From positions 1 to 5,886 of the forward strand of contig JAUVCL010000122.1 in NCBI GenBank assembly GCA_030595845.1: DNA of 5,886 nt, given 5' to 3'. The first letter of the stretch is position 1. Every line of letters begins with the position of its first letter. The translations under genes and the position numbers were made by a program. The DNA is from Campylobacterota bacterium (GTDB lineage Bacteria; Campylobacterota; Campylobacteria; Campylobacterales; Sulfurovaceae). The notes beneath the pieces are model-generated. The model worked only from the letters and a program-made list of their open reading frames with translations. It searched no databases and was not told the origin of the DNA. Below are positions 4,604 to 5,886 of this stretch, piece after piece.

Positions 4604-5886
4604 ATGGCTATCTTACAATCATACGGTGCTGCTGGAGTTGTGACCGGTTCTTGTCACCTTCTACAGTTACAAAATGGTATCAACCTTTTGATCGACTGTG
4701 GTATGTTTCAGGGAGAGGTTGAAAATCATAATTACCAGGCTTTTGGCTTTAATCCTGAAGCGGTAGATTTTTTGCTACTCACCCATGGTCACCTTGATCA
4801 TGTAGGAAGAACACCTAAACTGGTTAAGGAAGGCTTTAACGGTACCATCGTCACACAAAGGTCTACTATGGACTTGGCAGAAGTTGTCATGCTAGACTCT
4901 GCACATCTTATGAAAGAAAGCTACAAAACCCGTTTTAAAAAAGCACAGCGTGTAGGAAAAGAAAAAGAGCTCAGAGATGCACTTTATACAGAAGGTGATG
5001 TACGTGCTGTGTTTCAGCGCCCAATGATATTTACTTCTTATGATAAACAAATTGACCTTGGTAACGGTATATTTGTGACATTTAAAAATGCAGGGCATAT
5101 TTTAGGTTCTTCCATTATTCAAGTCGTATTTGAAGAAGACGGTACTAAAAAAATGCTTGTTTTTTCAGGTGACCTTGGTAATGATGATGAATTGGTTATG
5201 CCTTTACCTGATACAGTAGAAGAGGCTAATGCACTTTTTATAGAGTCTACTTATGGAGACCGTAACCATAAAGGGGTAAAAGAGAGTGATATTGAACTAC
5301 AACAGGTCATACTCGATACCTTCAAAAATGAAGGTAATGTACTCATCCCCTCTTTTGCCATAGAACGCACTCAAGAGATACTCTGTCTGCTTAAACAGAT
5401 GTATGAAAGAGGCGAACTGCCTGAGTGTCAAGTCTTTTTGGACTCACCTATGGCTATACGTGCCACAGAGATCTATAAAAAATATCATGAAGAGTTAAAT
5501 GAATGTTGTAATAAATTCTTGGAACGAGATGGAACGATATTTGATTTCCCTTATCTCCATTATACACTCAGAGTACAAGATTCTATGAAGATCAATGAGG
5601 AAGAGTCCCGATGTATCATCATCGCCGGTGCAGGCATGTGTAATGGCGGTCGTATACTGCAACACTTCAAACATCGTCTGTGGAATGAAAAGAATGCTGT
5701 TGTCTTTGTAGGCTATCAGGTAGAAGGTACACTAGGGCGAAAACTGGTTGACGGTGCCAATAAGGTCAATATCTATGGTGAAGACATTATAGTGAGAGCA
5801 AAAGTACATACTATCAACGGTTTCTCAGCACATGCAGACCAAAATGGTCTTATAGAATGGATGGGTAAATTTAAGAAATTAGATAA
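4604..5886 (+). CDS. MBL-fold/beta-CASP RNA-processing nuclease (truncated by window edge)
   Basis: This is a cytosolic zinc-dependent nuclease of the metallo-beta-lactamase beta-CASP group (COG1236, YSH1/CPSF-like, as in Thermus TTHA0252), expected to cleave RNA. The window shows 427 codons and two bases of the next, with no stop. All motifs expected so far are present: THGHLDH at 60-66 (ligands His61, His63, Asp65, His66), His165 in NAGHILGSS, Asp190 in SGDLG, the beta-CASP acidic motif A at Glu214 in ESTYGDR, IPSFAIERTQEIL at 248-260, DSPMA at 280-284, the GAGMCNGGRI loop at 342-351, GYQVEGTLGR at 370-379, and motif B His410 in GFSAHAD. Motif C (His in an HGE-type turn, normally some 20 residues later) falls outside. 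Family members are usually about 450-480 residues, so little is missing. AAGGAG lies 5 nt before the ATG. No fusion or frameshift is apparent. Confidence 0.93.
   Translation, partial: MAILQSYGAAGVVTGSCHLLQLQNGINLLIDCGMFQGEVENHNYQAFGFNPEAVDFLLLTHGHLDHVGRTPKLVKEGFNGTIVTQRSTMDLAEVVMLDSAHLMKESYKTRFKKAQRVGKEKELRDALYTEGDVRAVFQRPMIFTSYDKQIDLGNGIFVTFKNAGHILGSSIIQVVFEEDGTKKMLVFSGDLGNDDELVMPLPDTVEEANALFIESTYGDRNHKGVKESDIELQQVILDTFKNEGNVLIPSFAIERTQEILCLLKQMYERGELPECQVFLDSPMAIRATEIYKKYHEELNECCNKFLERDGTIFDFPYLHYTLRVQDSMKINEEESRCIIIAGAGMCNGGRILQHFKHRLWNEKNAVVFVGYQVEGTLGRKLVDGANKVNIYGEDIIVRAKVHTINGFSAHADQNGLIEWMGKFKKLD

Noticed and set aside
4892..5098. 68-codon minus-strand open frame
   Set aside because: It is antisense to the beta-CASP nuclease, whose catalytic motifs are intact through this region. 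The translation is Phe/Cys-rich with no recognisable motif.

Overview
The window is AT-rich bacterial DNA from a Gram-negative (signal peptides, a lipobox, and an outer-membrane barrel ending in Phe). Two promoter-like sites are extended -10 boxes (TGCTATAAT) with poor -35 boxes, a pattern typical of Campylobacterota. Together with the gene content, this suggests a Sulfurovum/Sulfurimonas-like organism. That placement is an inference; no marker gene is present.

Minus strand, in transcription order from right to left: (1) a 194-residue membrane protein with an N-terminal coiled coil and a conserved-looking Cys/His cluster (4404-3820). (2) A lipoprotein with about four Ig-like domains, two of them almost identical (3768-2443). 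(3) A TPR plus outer-membrane beta-barrel protein resembling Slam/DUF560 proteins (2446-1202). (4) A secreted FecR-domain protein (1192-518). (5) The N-terminal third or less of phosphoenolpyruvate synthase, running off the left edge (459-1). Genes 2-4 are tightly packed (a 4-bp ATGA overlap, then a 9-bp gap) and form one envelope operon. Its promoter sits almost on the start codon of gene 2.

Plus strand: after a roughly 200-bp divergent intergenic region, a metallo-beta-lactamase/beta-CASP RNA-processing nuclease starts at 4604 and runs off the right edge with 427 codons visible.

The most interesting part is the three-gene envelope cassette. A surface-type Ig-repeat lipoprotein is translationally coupled to a TPR-barrel protein and followed by a periplasmic FecR-domain protein. 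A testable reading is that the barrel is a Slam-like translocator for the lipoprotein, with the FecR protein as an accessory or sensor. The flanking genes (ppsA and the nuclease) are ordinary housekeeping functions. No tRNA, rRNA, CRISPR array, insertion sequence or convincing intrinsic terminator was seen.
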